This document shows, one piece after another, positions 1-4,571 of a DNA stretch of 5,675 bases. Each line of letters starts with the position of its first letter. Position 1 is the first letter of the stretch. The notes under the pieces were generated by a model. The model made no database searches, was not told the origin of the DNA, and saw only the letters and a list, made by a program, of their open reading frames with translations. This DNA is from an uncultured Clostridia bacterium (lineage in GTDB: Bacteria > Bacillota > Clostridia > Oscillospirales > CAG-272), in the NCBI GenBank assembly GCA_947627815.1, contig CANQXN010000115.1, forward strand, positions 1-5,675. The letters are read 5' to 3'. The position numbers and the translations under genes were made by a program.

Positions 1-183
1 GACTTGGCAGAAGACGGCATGACCATGGTGATCGTCACCCACGAAATGGGCTTTGCCCGCGAGGTGGCGACGCGCGTTCTCTTTATGGATGACGGCCAGA
101 TCGCGGAAGAAGGCAGTCCCGACGAGATCTTCAATCACCCGCAAAACGACCGCCTCCAGGATTTTCTCTCCAAAGTCTTGTAA
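1..183 (+). CDS. Polar amino acid ABC transporter ATP-binding protein, C-terminal fragment
   Basis: The first 60 codons visible, ending in TAA, are the C-terminal end of an ABC ATPase; the Walker A, signature and Walker B motifs lie left of the window. The visible part contains the H-loop in the form VTHEMGFA (His14 of the fragment), then a stretch like MDDGQIAEEG and a segment like PDEIFNHP near the end. This combination is typical of the GlnQ/HisP/ArtP family, which powers import of polar amino acids through a membrane permease and a substrate-binding protein. The protein acts at the inner face of the membrane. Family membership is clear; the exact substrate cannot be told from this piece. 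It is probably the last gene of its transcript, because a hairpin terminator begins a few bases after the stop codon. It converges with the aminotransferase gene on the other strand. Confidence 0.9.
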   Translation, partial: DLAEDGMTMVIVTHEMGFAREVATRVLFMDDGQIAEEGSPDEIFNHPQNDRLQDFLSKVL

Positions 184-232
184 TAAAAAACGCCGGTACA
201 GGCAAGTTCAACCCGCCTGTACCGGCTTTCTT
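184..232. terminator. Bidirectional rho-independent terminator
   Basis: A perfect 12-bp stem (GCCGGTACAGGC at 192-203 with GCCTGTACCGGC at 215-226) encloses an 11-nt loop. On the + strand it is followed by TTTCTT (227-232), ending the ABC transporter transcript. On the - strand it is followed by a better T-run, the complement of AAAAAA at 185-190, so it could also end transcripts from the aminotransferase gene after they cross the 74-bp repeats. Confidence 0.85.
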
Positions 233-241
233 ATCCCCTTA

Positions 242-459
242 TCCCCTTTTTAAAGCTTTCCGAAGGGATACGGGGGAACCCCTTTCTCAAAAGGGTTCCT
301 CCACGCTCCCCTTTTTCCCTTTTTTAAAGTTTTCGGAAGGGGTGTGGGGGAACCCTTTCTCAAAAGGGTTCCCCCACACGCTCCCCTTGTCCCCTTCTTA
401 AAGTTTTCGGAGGGGGTACGGGGGAACCCCTTTTTCAAAAGGGTTCCCCTGCGTCCCCC
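242..459. repeat. Three tandem 74-bp hairpin repeats
   Basis: Three imperfect copies start at about 242, 316 and 390, a spacing of exactly 74 bp each time. Each copy begins with a pyrimidine run leading into TTAAAG and TTTTCGGA-like sequence, then a purine run, then an inverted repeat of the form GGGGAACCC / GGGTTCCCC. The middle hairpin is the best: a perfect 17-bp stem (342-358 with 363-379) with a 4-nt loop. Copy 1 has an interrupted stem (275-285 with 289-299), and copy 3 has a 9-bp outer stem (421-429 with 441-449). No unique spacers separate the copies, so this is not a CRISPR array, and no transposase gene is present. It resembles a REP-like or MITE-like intergenic repeat. Its right end overlaps the 3' end of the aminotransferase gene. 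Confidence 0.85.
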
Positions 460-1295
460 GATGTAGCCTCGTCAAATTCCTGTTCCAAAGCGTCCTGGAG
501 CCGTTTTAAAAGCGCGGGCGCCTTGCCGCCCACCGGGCAGCCGTCGATCGAGGAAGCGGCAAGACAGAGAGAGCCGACCGAAGAAACGATCACCTCGTCC
601 GCCGCCATCAGCTCCGAAAGACTGAAAGGACGCACCTCCACCGGGACGCCGAGACGCTTGCACATGGCGATGGTGTGAGCGCGCTGAATGCCCGGGAGCA
701 TCCATTGATCCTCCGGCGGGGTGATGTAACTGCCGTTTTTCAAAAAGCCGATGTTGCTGCGGGAACACTCGGTCACGCGGCCGCTTCGGTGCAGGACGCA
801 CTCGTCCGCCCCGGCGCGGAAGGCCTCGGTAGCGGCCATCGTACCCGCCAATAGATTCAAAGTCTTGATGTGGCAAAGCGAATGGCGCAAATCGGGCAGA
901 GAGATCAGCTTGATCTTTTTGTAGGTATCCCGAATCGGCATGGGCTGAATTGCCACCCATAAATTCGAGGCAAGCCCGCTTTCGTAAATGTGCGCGCGGG
1001 GCTGGGTGCCGCGCGAGATTTGCCAGTAGACAAAACTCTCATCATCGTCCACCCGCTTCACCAGATCGGATAGCAGAGCGATCATCTCGTCCTTCGTGCA
1101 GGGCGGGGCGATGTCCAGCGCCTGACAGCCCGATAAAATGCGTTCCACATGTTCGGGCAGCCGCGCTATGATGTGGCGGCGGGCGTATGCGGAATCGTAA
1201 ACGCCGTCTCCGAAGGAGCAGGCGCGGTCGTTCATAGGCACGAGAATCTTGTCAAGCTCATCGATCTGCCCGTTGTAGTAGCCCAAAGTTTTCAT
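435..1295 (-). CDS. dat: D-amino-acid aminotransferase (D-alanine aminotransferase), class IV PLP enzyme
   Basis: This 286-residue protein is a full-length fold-type IV aminotransferase, which moves the amino group between D-amino acids and 2-oxo acids (for example D-alanine plus 2-oxoglutarate to pyruvate plus D-glutamate) in the cytoplasm, feeding peptidoglycan precursors. The PLP lysine is Lys144 in HIKTLNLL, and Glu176 in VTE fits the cofactor-contacting acid. RGTQPRAH (95-102) aligns with RGTSPRAH of the Bacillus enzyme, and Tyr33, Arg100 and His102 match the carboxylate trap recalled there as Tyr31, Arg98 and His100. That trap favours this call over branched-chain aminotransferase or aminodeoxychorismate lyase. 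The ATG follows AAAGGA (complement of 1306-1311) by 10 nt. The last residues (about GDAGEPF) and the TGA are encoded by the adjacent 74-bp repeat, so the native C-terminus has probably been replaced or extended. It has its own promoter and no co-transcribed neighbour. Confidence 0.82.
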   Translation of the reverse strand: MKTLGYYNGQIDELDKILVPMNDRACSFGDGVYDSAYARRHIIARLPEHVERILSGCQALDIAPPCTKDEMIALLSDLVKRVDDDESFVYWQISRGTQPRAHIYESGLASNLWVAIQPMPIRDTYKKIKLISLPDLRHSLCHIKTLNLLAGTMAATEAFRAGADECVLHRSGRVTECSRSNIGFLKNGSYITPPEDQWMLPGIQRAHTIAMCKRLGVPVEVRPFSLSELMAADEVIVSSVGSLCLAASSIDGCPVGGKAPALLKRLQDALEQEFDEATSGDAGEPF

Positions 1296-1305
1296 GGAAC
1301 AGGGG

Positions 1306-1311
1306 TCCTTT
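1306..1311 (-). promoter_or_regulatory. Ribosome binding site of the aminotransferase gene
   Basis: The - strand reads AAAGGA, 10 nt before the ATG at 1295. Spacing is a little long but acceptable. It supports the chosen start over the ATG at 1314, which is out of frame. Confidence 0.55.
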
Positions 1312-1379
1312 CATGTAAAATGATGAAGAATCTCAAAAAATGAGTACCGCCGGAAACGCGGGCCGCGCGATACAGTTAC

Positions 1380-1408
1380 AGTATAGCACAAAAACAGGGA
1401 GCGCGCAA
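1380..1408 (-). promoter_or_regulatory. Sigma-A-type promoter for the aminotransferase gene
   Basis: The - strand reads TTGCGC (1408-1403), a 17-bp spacer, then TATACT (1385-1380) preceded by TG in the extended -10 position. Transcription would start near 1373, giving a leader of about 78 nt. A tandem 6-bp repeat TACAGT TACAGT (+ strand, 1371-1382) overlaps the -10 and start region and could be a repressor site, though that is only a suggestion. Confidence 0.7.
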
Positions 1409-1421
1409 GGAATCGGGGGGA

Positions 1422-1439
1422 TTTTTTGTAAAAAAAGAT
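1422..1439 (+). repeat. A/T-tract repeat element, copy 1
   Basis: TTTTTTGTAAAAAAAGAT occurs here and again, with one extra A, at 1510-1528. This copy lies between the two divergent promoters, about 14 to 31 bp upstream of the aminotransferase -35, where an UP-element or bent DNA could act. Function is not known. Confidence 0.5.
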
Positions 1440-1458
1440 GCTTTTCCCGCCGAAAGCG

Positions 1459-1468
1459 GTCCCGGGAC
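1459..1468. other. 10-bp palindrome next to the degV-like promoter
   Basis: GTCCCGGGAC is a perfect 10-bp palindrome touching the -35 hexamer of the DegV-family gene promoter at 1469. Its position would suit an operator for a dimeric regulator. A palindrome this short may also be chance. Confidence 0.3.
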
Positions 1469-1497
1469 TTGCTTTTTTTGCCGCCGTATGATAAAAT
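1469..1497 (+). promoter_or_regulatory. Sigma-A-type promoter for the DegV-family gene
   Basis: TTGCTT (1469-1474), a 17-bp spacer and TAAAAT (1492-1497), with TG at 1489-1490 giving an extended -10 (TATGATAAAAT). Transcription would start near 1504, leaving a leader of about 55 nt made mostly of A and T runs. Confidence 0.75.
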
Positions 1498-1506
1498 AAA
1501 AAATAA

Positions 1507-1543
1507 GTCTTTTTTGTAAAAAAAAGATTTTTTGCAAAAAGAC
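1507..1543 (+). other. A/U-rich leader hairpin upstream of the DegV-family gene
   Basis: GTCTTTTT (1507-1514) can pair with AAAAAGAC (1536-1543), and an A8 tract (1518-1525) can pair either with the preceding T6 run or the following T6 run. Second copy of the A/T element (1510-1528) lies inside. It ends 4 nt before the ribosome binding site. The folds are weak and mutually exclusive. Any regulatory role is inference. Confidence 0.35.
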
Positions 1544-1547
1544 AAAA

Positions 1548-1553
1548 AGGAGA
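1548..1553 (+). promoter_or_regulatory. Ribosome binding site of the DegV-family gene
   Basis: AGGAGA lies 6 nt before the ATG at 1560. It fixes the start of the DegV-family protein; no competing in-frame start precedes it. Confidence 0.85.
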
Positions 1554-1559
1554 TGCCTT

Positions 1560-2420
1560 ATGGAAACATCGAAAACCGTGGCGATATCCGCCGAAACAAC
1601 CGTTGACCTGACCCCCGATCTTCTCGCCGCTTATGACATTCATACGATGCCCTTTCAGATCCTCTTGGGGGAGGAGTGCCGCAACGACGGAGAAGTCACC
1701 TCCCAAGAAATCATCGCGTTTGTCGACAGAACCAAAGTGCTGCCCCGTACGGCGGCGCCGAATGTGGAAGCCTATACCGCCTATTTTTCCGCCCTTGTCG
1801 AAACTTACGGTTCGGTGGTGCATTTCTGCCTGTCCAAAGAGATGAGCGGCGCCTATAATAACGCCTGCCTCGCGGCCAAGACCTTGGAAAATGTCTATGT
1901 CATCGATTCCCGCACCTTGTCCACCGGCATCGCGCTCTTGACGATTTATGCCGCCAAACTCGCCGCCACGGGGCTTGACGCCAAAGAAGTGGCGGAAAAA
2001 GCCGCCGCCCGCGTGCCGGCGGTGCAGGCAAGCTTTGCCCTAAAACGGGTGGACTACCTCTATAAAGGCGGCCGCTGTTCGGCGCTCGCGCTCTTCGGCG
2101 CCAACCTCATGAAAATCTGCCCGCAGATCATCGTCAAGGACGGCCAGATGATCGCCGGCAAGAAATATCGCGGCTCGTTTGATAAAGTGGTGGACGCCTA
2201 TTGCAAAGATACGCTGGCGGCCTTCTCCACGCCGGATTTGGAGGAAGGCTTTGTCACACTGTCCACCGCCGACCCCGAAGTCATCGAAATCGCCGTCCGC
2301 CATATGAAAGAAGCGGGCTTCCGCCATGTGCATGTGACCTACGCCGGCGGCACCATTACCAGCCATTGCGGGGAAAACTGCCTCGGTATTCTCTATCTCA
2401 ACGACGGGCCGTCGAAGTAA
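1560..2420 (+). CDS. DegV/FakB-family fatty-acid-binding protein
   Basis: The 286-residue protein has the usual length and layout of the DegV family (FakB-type). Family members bind a fatty acid and, with the kinase FakA, present its acyl group for phosphorylation so that exogenous fatty acids enter phospholipid synthesis. Seen here: an N-terminal segment VAISAETTVDLTPDLL, LPRTAAPNVEAY (61-72) where relatives have a TSQPS-like motif, LSKEMSGAYNNA (91-102, the conserved LSS-LSGTY region), VIDSRTLSTG (114-123), the hallmark YLYKGGRCS (167-174) with PQIIVKDGQM after it, and the terminal TSHCGENCLGI (267-277). There is no signal peptide or membrane segment, so it is cytoplasmic. No fakA lies next to it. 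It has its own extended -10 promoter and a GC-rich hairpin after the stop. The family call is secure; whether it partners FakA and its chain-length preference are not shown by sequence. Confidence 0.9.
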   Translation: METSKTVAISAETTVDLTPDLLAAYDIHTMPFQILLGEECRNDGEVTSQEIIAFVDRTKVLPRTAAPNVEAYTAYFSALVETYGSVVHFCLSKEMSGAYNNACLAAKTLENVYVIDSRTLSTGIALLTIYAAKLAATGLDAKEVAEKAAARVPAVQASFALKRVDYLYKGGRCSALALFGANLMKICPQIIVKDGQMIAGKKYRGSFDKVVDAYCKDTLAAFSTPDLEEGFVTLSTADPEVIEIAVRHMKEAGFRHVHVTYAGGTITSHCGENCLGILYLNDGPSK

Positions 2421-2424
2421 AAGA

Positions 2425-2483
2425 GGCGGCCTCCCCGCCCCGACCGCAAAAAGGGGGAGCGGGGAGAGCGCGCCGGTTTTCTT
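2425..2483. terminator. Probable terminator between DegV-family and DUF11 genes
   Basis: CTCCCCGC (2431-2438) pairs with GCGGGGAG (2459-2466), and GGCG (2425-2428) can extend the stem with CGCC (2471-2474) across a small internal loop. TTTTCTT follows on the + strand (2477-2483). On the - strand the flank reads CTCTTTTA, a weaker tail. It starts 5 bp after the DegV-family stop and probably also serves the converging DUF11 gene. Confidence 0.55.
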
Positions 2484-2540
2484 GCACTCGTGCCGATTTA
2501 ACTCGTTCCGAGTTAGATCGTTCCGATTTACACCGTGCCG
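2481..2540 (-). repeat. 15-bp tandem repeat with in-frame stop codons
   Basis: Four 15-bp units (2526-2540, 2511-2525, 2496-2510, 2481-2495) run through the end of the DUF11 gene. On the - strand, in the gene's frame, the units read GGCACGGTGTAAATC, GGAACGATCTAACTC, GGAACGAGTTAAATC and GGCACGAGTGCAAGA. The first holds the last codons and true stop; the second and third each repeat the stop in frame, and the fourth has decayed. The unit is exactly five codons. Confidence 0.8.
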
Positions 2541-3379
2541 GTGACGGTGAGGGTCGCGGTGCCGGGGACAACGGTATAAGCGCCGGTCGCGGGGTCCTGC
2601 GTCACTGTCGCGGCGGGGACGGTGATTTTGCCCGCCACGGTGGTAAACTCGCCGGTGAAGGTGTTGTAGGTGTAGTCGGTCGTCTCGGTCCAAGCGGCGC
2701 CGTTGAAGGTCACCGTAAGGTCGGTCAGAATGGGATCAAAGCTGTCGCGGATCACCGCGTTTTCCGTCTCGGTGGCGGGCTGGTTGCCGTAGTTCTGCAC
2801 CAAGAAGGTGTAGGTGATCGGCTGGTTGTCGCTCACCGTGCTGGGGTTCACCGCTTTGGTGATCGTAAGCGACGGTTCGCTGACGGCGGTGACGGTTTCG
2901 GACGCCGTGACCGGCGAGGTGATGCCGGCGCCTGTCACATTGACGGTGTTGGTGACGGTGCCACCCTCCGCTGGCGATGCGTATTCGTTGAGCGTGACCT
3001 GATAGACCAAAATGGCGTTGCCGCCGGCCGGCAGGCTGATGCCGGTGACAGTCATCGGGGGACCCGGCGTCACGGTGGGGGTCGCTTGCAGAACGCCGTT
3101 CACATAATAGCGCAAAGACCCGTCCGCATAGGCCGAAGGGACAACCGCCACGCCGCTGGCACTGTTCGCGCCCAAATCGTCGGTCACGGTGAGGCCGGTG
3201 AGGGCGACGCCGCTATTGGTGATGCCGACGACATAAGTGATCGTATCATCGGCGCGGTAAGTGTCCAAAAGCGCGGTTTTGGATACCGAAACCGCTTCTA
3301 CAATCTCGCCGGTGACGATGTTGGAGTTGACAACATTCGTGCCGTAAGAGAGCGTTGCCTGGTTGGTAAAGGTAGCCAT
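2528..3379 (-). CDS. DUF11-repeat protein of unknown function (two modules)
   Basis: This 283-residue protein is built of Thr, Val, Ala and Asn-rich beta-strand sequence and has no cysteine. It begins MATFTNQATLSYGTN and holds two DUF11-like Ig-fold modules: about 30-165 (starting SVSKTALLD, with VVGITNSGVALTGLTVTDDL) and about 169-283 (starting LTITKAVNP, with TFLVQNYGNQPATETENAVI). It ends in VTGTV. I recall similar DUF11 proteins in many gut Clostridia; their role is not established. There is no signal peptide, LPXTG motif or membrane segment, which is odd for a fold common on cell surfaces. The start at 3379 is chosen because AAAGGAG lies 7 nt upstream; a longer reading frame to 3505 adds 42 basic residues that overlap the promoter region and look non-coding. 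A spore-type sigma motif upstream hints at a spore coat or exosporium component, which is inference. Confidence 0.78.
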   Translation of the reverse strand: MATFTNQATLSYGTNVVNSNIVTGEIVEAVSVSKTALLDTYRADDTITYVVGITNSGVALTGLTVTDDLGANSASGVAVVPSAYADGSLRYYVNGVLQATPTVTPGPPMTVTGISLPAGGNAILVYQVTLNEYASPAEGGTVTNTVNVTGAGITSPVTASETVTAVSEPSLTITKAVNPSTVSDNQPITYTFLVQNYGNQPATETENAVIRDSFDPILTDLTVTFNGAAWTETTDYTYNTFTGEFTTVAGKITVPAATVTQDPATGAYTVVPGTATLTVTGTV

Positions 3380-3386
3380 CTTCTTA

Positions 3387-3393
3387 CTCCTTT
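3387..3393 (-). promoter_or_regulatory. Ribosome binding site deciding the DUF11 gene start
   Basis: The - strand reads AAAGGAG, 7 nt before the ATG at 3379. This is the strongest initiation signal in the region and is the reason for rejecting the upstream in-frame ATG at 3505. Confidence 0.85.
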
Positions 3394-3420
3394 GTTTTGA
3401 TAAAATAGGGGGCGAGAACA

Positions 3421-3463
3421 GGGCGGACAGGGAACGGGAGGAAACGAAACCCCGCGTCCGCCC
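3421..3463 (-). other. GC-rich inverted repeat in the DUF11 gene leader
   Basis: GGGCGGAC (3421-3428) and GTCCGCCC (3456-3463) form an 8-bp inverted repeat with a 27-nt loop, between the proposed promoter and the ribosome binding site. It may be a leader hairpin that stabilises or controls the mRNA; there is no T-run to make it a terminator. Confidence 0.35.
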
Positions 3464-3475
3464 CGCCTCACTGAC

Positions 3476-3502
3476 AGTGTATGCCGCATTCCCCTTTCCG
3501 GT
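3476..3502 (-). promoter_or_regulatory. Possible sporulation (sigma-K/E-like) promoter for the DUF11 gene
   Basis: The - strand has ACC (3502-3500), a 16-bp spacer and CATACACT (3483-3476). This resembles the mother-cell sigma-K pattern (AC, 16-17 bp, CATA followed by a T/A-containing end) as known from Bacillus. No good sigma-A promoter was seen in the same interval. The motif is short, so chance is quite possible. Confidence 0.3.
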
Positions 3503-3549
3503 CATGAAAAGGAAGAGCGTCCGAAGAAAGAAGAACGATTGACAGAGAG

Positions 3550-4431
3550 ATGAAATTGACAGATATCGGCGCGGTCAAAGCGCTCATGGGCGAAAACGCC
3601 TTTAAAAAGCAGTACGGACAGAATTTTCTCATCAGCGAAAGCGTCCCCCGCCGGATCGCTTCGCTGGGGCTACCCCCCAAAGCCCGCGGCAAGCGCCGGG
3701 GGTGCCTCGAAATCGGCCCCGGCATCGGCACGCTCACGCGGGCGCTTGCCGAAGAAGCCGACCGGGTCGTGGCGGTGGAGATCGACGAAAGCCTCCTGCC
3801 CATTTTGGCGGTCACACTCGCCGATTACCCGCATGTGACGGTGATTCAGGGCGACGCCATGAAACTCGATCTTGCCGCCCTCGTGAAAGAACACTTTGCC
3901 GACTGCGACAGCGTGGCGCTCTGCGCCAATCTGCCCTATTATATCACCTCGCCTTTGCTCATGAAGATTCTGACCTCCGGCGCGCCCCTCTCTTCTGTCA
4001 CGGTGATGGTGCAAAAGGAAGTGGCGCAGCGGCTGACCGCCTCGGCGGGACAGGCGGCTTACGGCGCGATCACCGCCGCCGTGGCCTATTACGGCAAGGT
4101 GAGCCGGCTCTTCGAGGTGCCGGCGGGCTGTTTTATGCCCAAACCCAAAGTGGATTCCGCCGTCGTGAAAATCGAGCTGTATCCCGCCCCGCCGGTCGAT
4201 GCCGACCGCGAACTTCTCTTTCGGGTGATCAAAGGCGCTTTTGCCCAAAGGCGCAAAACATTGGCCAATTCCTTGACGACGGCCTTTCCCCACATCCCGC
4301 GCTCTACTCTTGCCGAGGCGATCGTTTCCTGCGGCTGGGACGCCAACATTCGCGGCGAGGCGCTTTCCCTTGCCGATTTTGCCGCTCTCGCCAACGCCTT
4401 GGCCAATGCTACGGCAAAAGCGGGACTTTAA
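3550..4431 (+). CDS. rsmA: 16S rRNA (adenine1518-N6/adenine1519-N6)-dimethyltransferase
   Basis: RsmA (KsgA) uses S-adenosylmethionine to dimethylate two adjacent adenines in the 3' terminal hairpin of 16S rRNA during late 30S assembly. The 293 residues match the family length. Visible motifs, in order: KKQYGQNFLIS (19-29), the SAM-binding EIGPGIGTLT (54-63), acidic VEID (76-79), QGDAMKLD (100-107), catalytic NLPYYITSPL (127-136), MVQKEVAQRL (153-162), FMPKPKVDSAVV (195-206) and FAQRRKTLANSL (231-242). The C-terminal helical domain is complete. The ATG at 3550 gives the usual N-terminal length before the GQNFL motif, but the ribosome site is weak (GAGAG directly abutting the start), suggesting modest translation. 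In many Bacillota this gene follows rnmV; here it stands alone, diverging from the DUF11 gene and converging on the FIVAR gene. No clear promoter was found. Confidence 0.97.
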   Translation: MKLTDIGAVKALMGENAFKKQYGQNFLISESVPRRIASLGLPPKARGKRRGCLEIGPGIGTLTRALAEEADRVVAVEIDESLLPILAVTLADYPHVTVIQGDAMKLDLAALVKEHFADCDSVALCANLPYYITSPLLMKILTSGAPLSSVTVMVQKEVAQRLTASAGQAAYGAITAAVAYYGKVSRLFEVPAGCFMPKPKVDSAVVKIELYPAPPVDADRELLFRVIKGAFAQRRKTLANSLTTAFPHIPRSTLAEAIVSCGWDANIRGEALSLADFAALANALANATAKAGL

Positions 4432-4444
4432 AAGACACAACATA

Positions 4445-4484
4445 AAAAGCACAGCCTTCGAAAAAGACTGTGCTTTTCTTTTTT
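4445..4484 (+). terminator. Rho-independent terminator after rsmA
   Basis: AAAAGCACAG (4445-4454) pairs with CTGTGCTTTT (4468-4477), extended inside by CTT/AAG around a CGAAA-type loop, and is followed by TTTTTT (4479-4484). The stem starts 13 bp after the rsmA stop. The complementary strand also has a T-run, so it may act as a back-up terminator for the FIVAR gene. Confidence 0.9.
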
Positions 4485-4500
4485 CGGCGGTTTTGCTTGC

Positions 4501-4542
4501 AAAAAAGGCGGGGGAGAAAGAAGGTTTCTTTCTCCCCCGCCT
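4501..4542 (-). terminator. Rho-independent terminator of the FIVAR-repeat gene
   Basis: A perfect 17-bp stem (4506-4522 with 4526-4542) with a 3-nt loop lies about 30 bp past the FIVAR gene stop. On the - strand it runs directly into TTTTTT (complement of 4501-4506). It is very stable and was probably selected to stop a strong transcript. Confidence 0.9.
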
Positions 4543-4571
4543 ACGGTTTTTACAACCTTTGGGGTTTTCAA

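Noticed and set aside
250..438. A 62-codon - strand frame across the 74-bp repeats
   Set aside because: Its peptide only repeats the DNA repeat (KKGFPRTPSENF-like), has no ribosome site, and 74 is not a multiple of 3, so copies are read in different frames.
242..459. CRISPR array
   Set aside because: The copies are contiguous and diverged, with no unique spacers and no cas genes in the window.
1311..1823. A 170-codon - strand frame across the dat/DegV intergenic region
   Set aside because: It covers both promoters and the poly-A/T leader and overlaps the DegV-family gene; the Phe/Lys-rich translation reflects A/T runs.
2201..3400. A 399-codon + strand open frame opposite the DUF11 gene
   Set aside because: It overlaps the end of the DegV-family gene, crosses the terminator, and its translation is Arg/Gly/His-rich with no recognisable domain. 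It is the shadow of the GC-rich DUF11 gene, which has a good ribosome site and family features.
3380..3505. A 42-residue N-terminal extension of the DUF11 protein
   Set aside because: The ATG at 3379 has an ideal ribosome site and begins the family's MATFTNQATLSY-like start; the extension has none and overlaps the promoter and leader hairpin.
3504..3542. A 12-codon basic mini-ORF (MKRKSVRRKKND) just before rsmA
   Set aside because: It ends 7 bp before the rsmA start, which would suit a leader peptide, but it has no ribosome binding site and its purine-rich sequence could give this by chance.
3702..4445. A 247-codon + strand frame and a 260-codon - strand frame over rsmA
   Set aside because: Both have Arg/His-rich, low-complexity translations and lie over an unmistakable rsmA in another frame.
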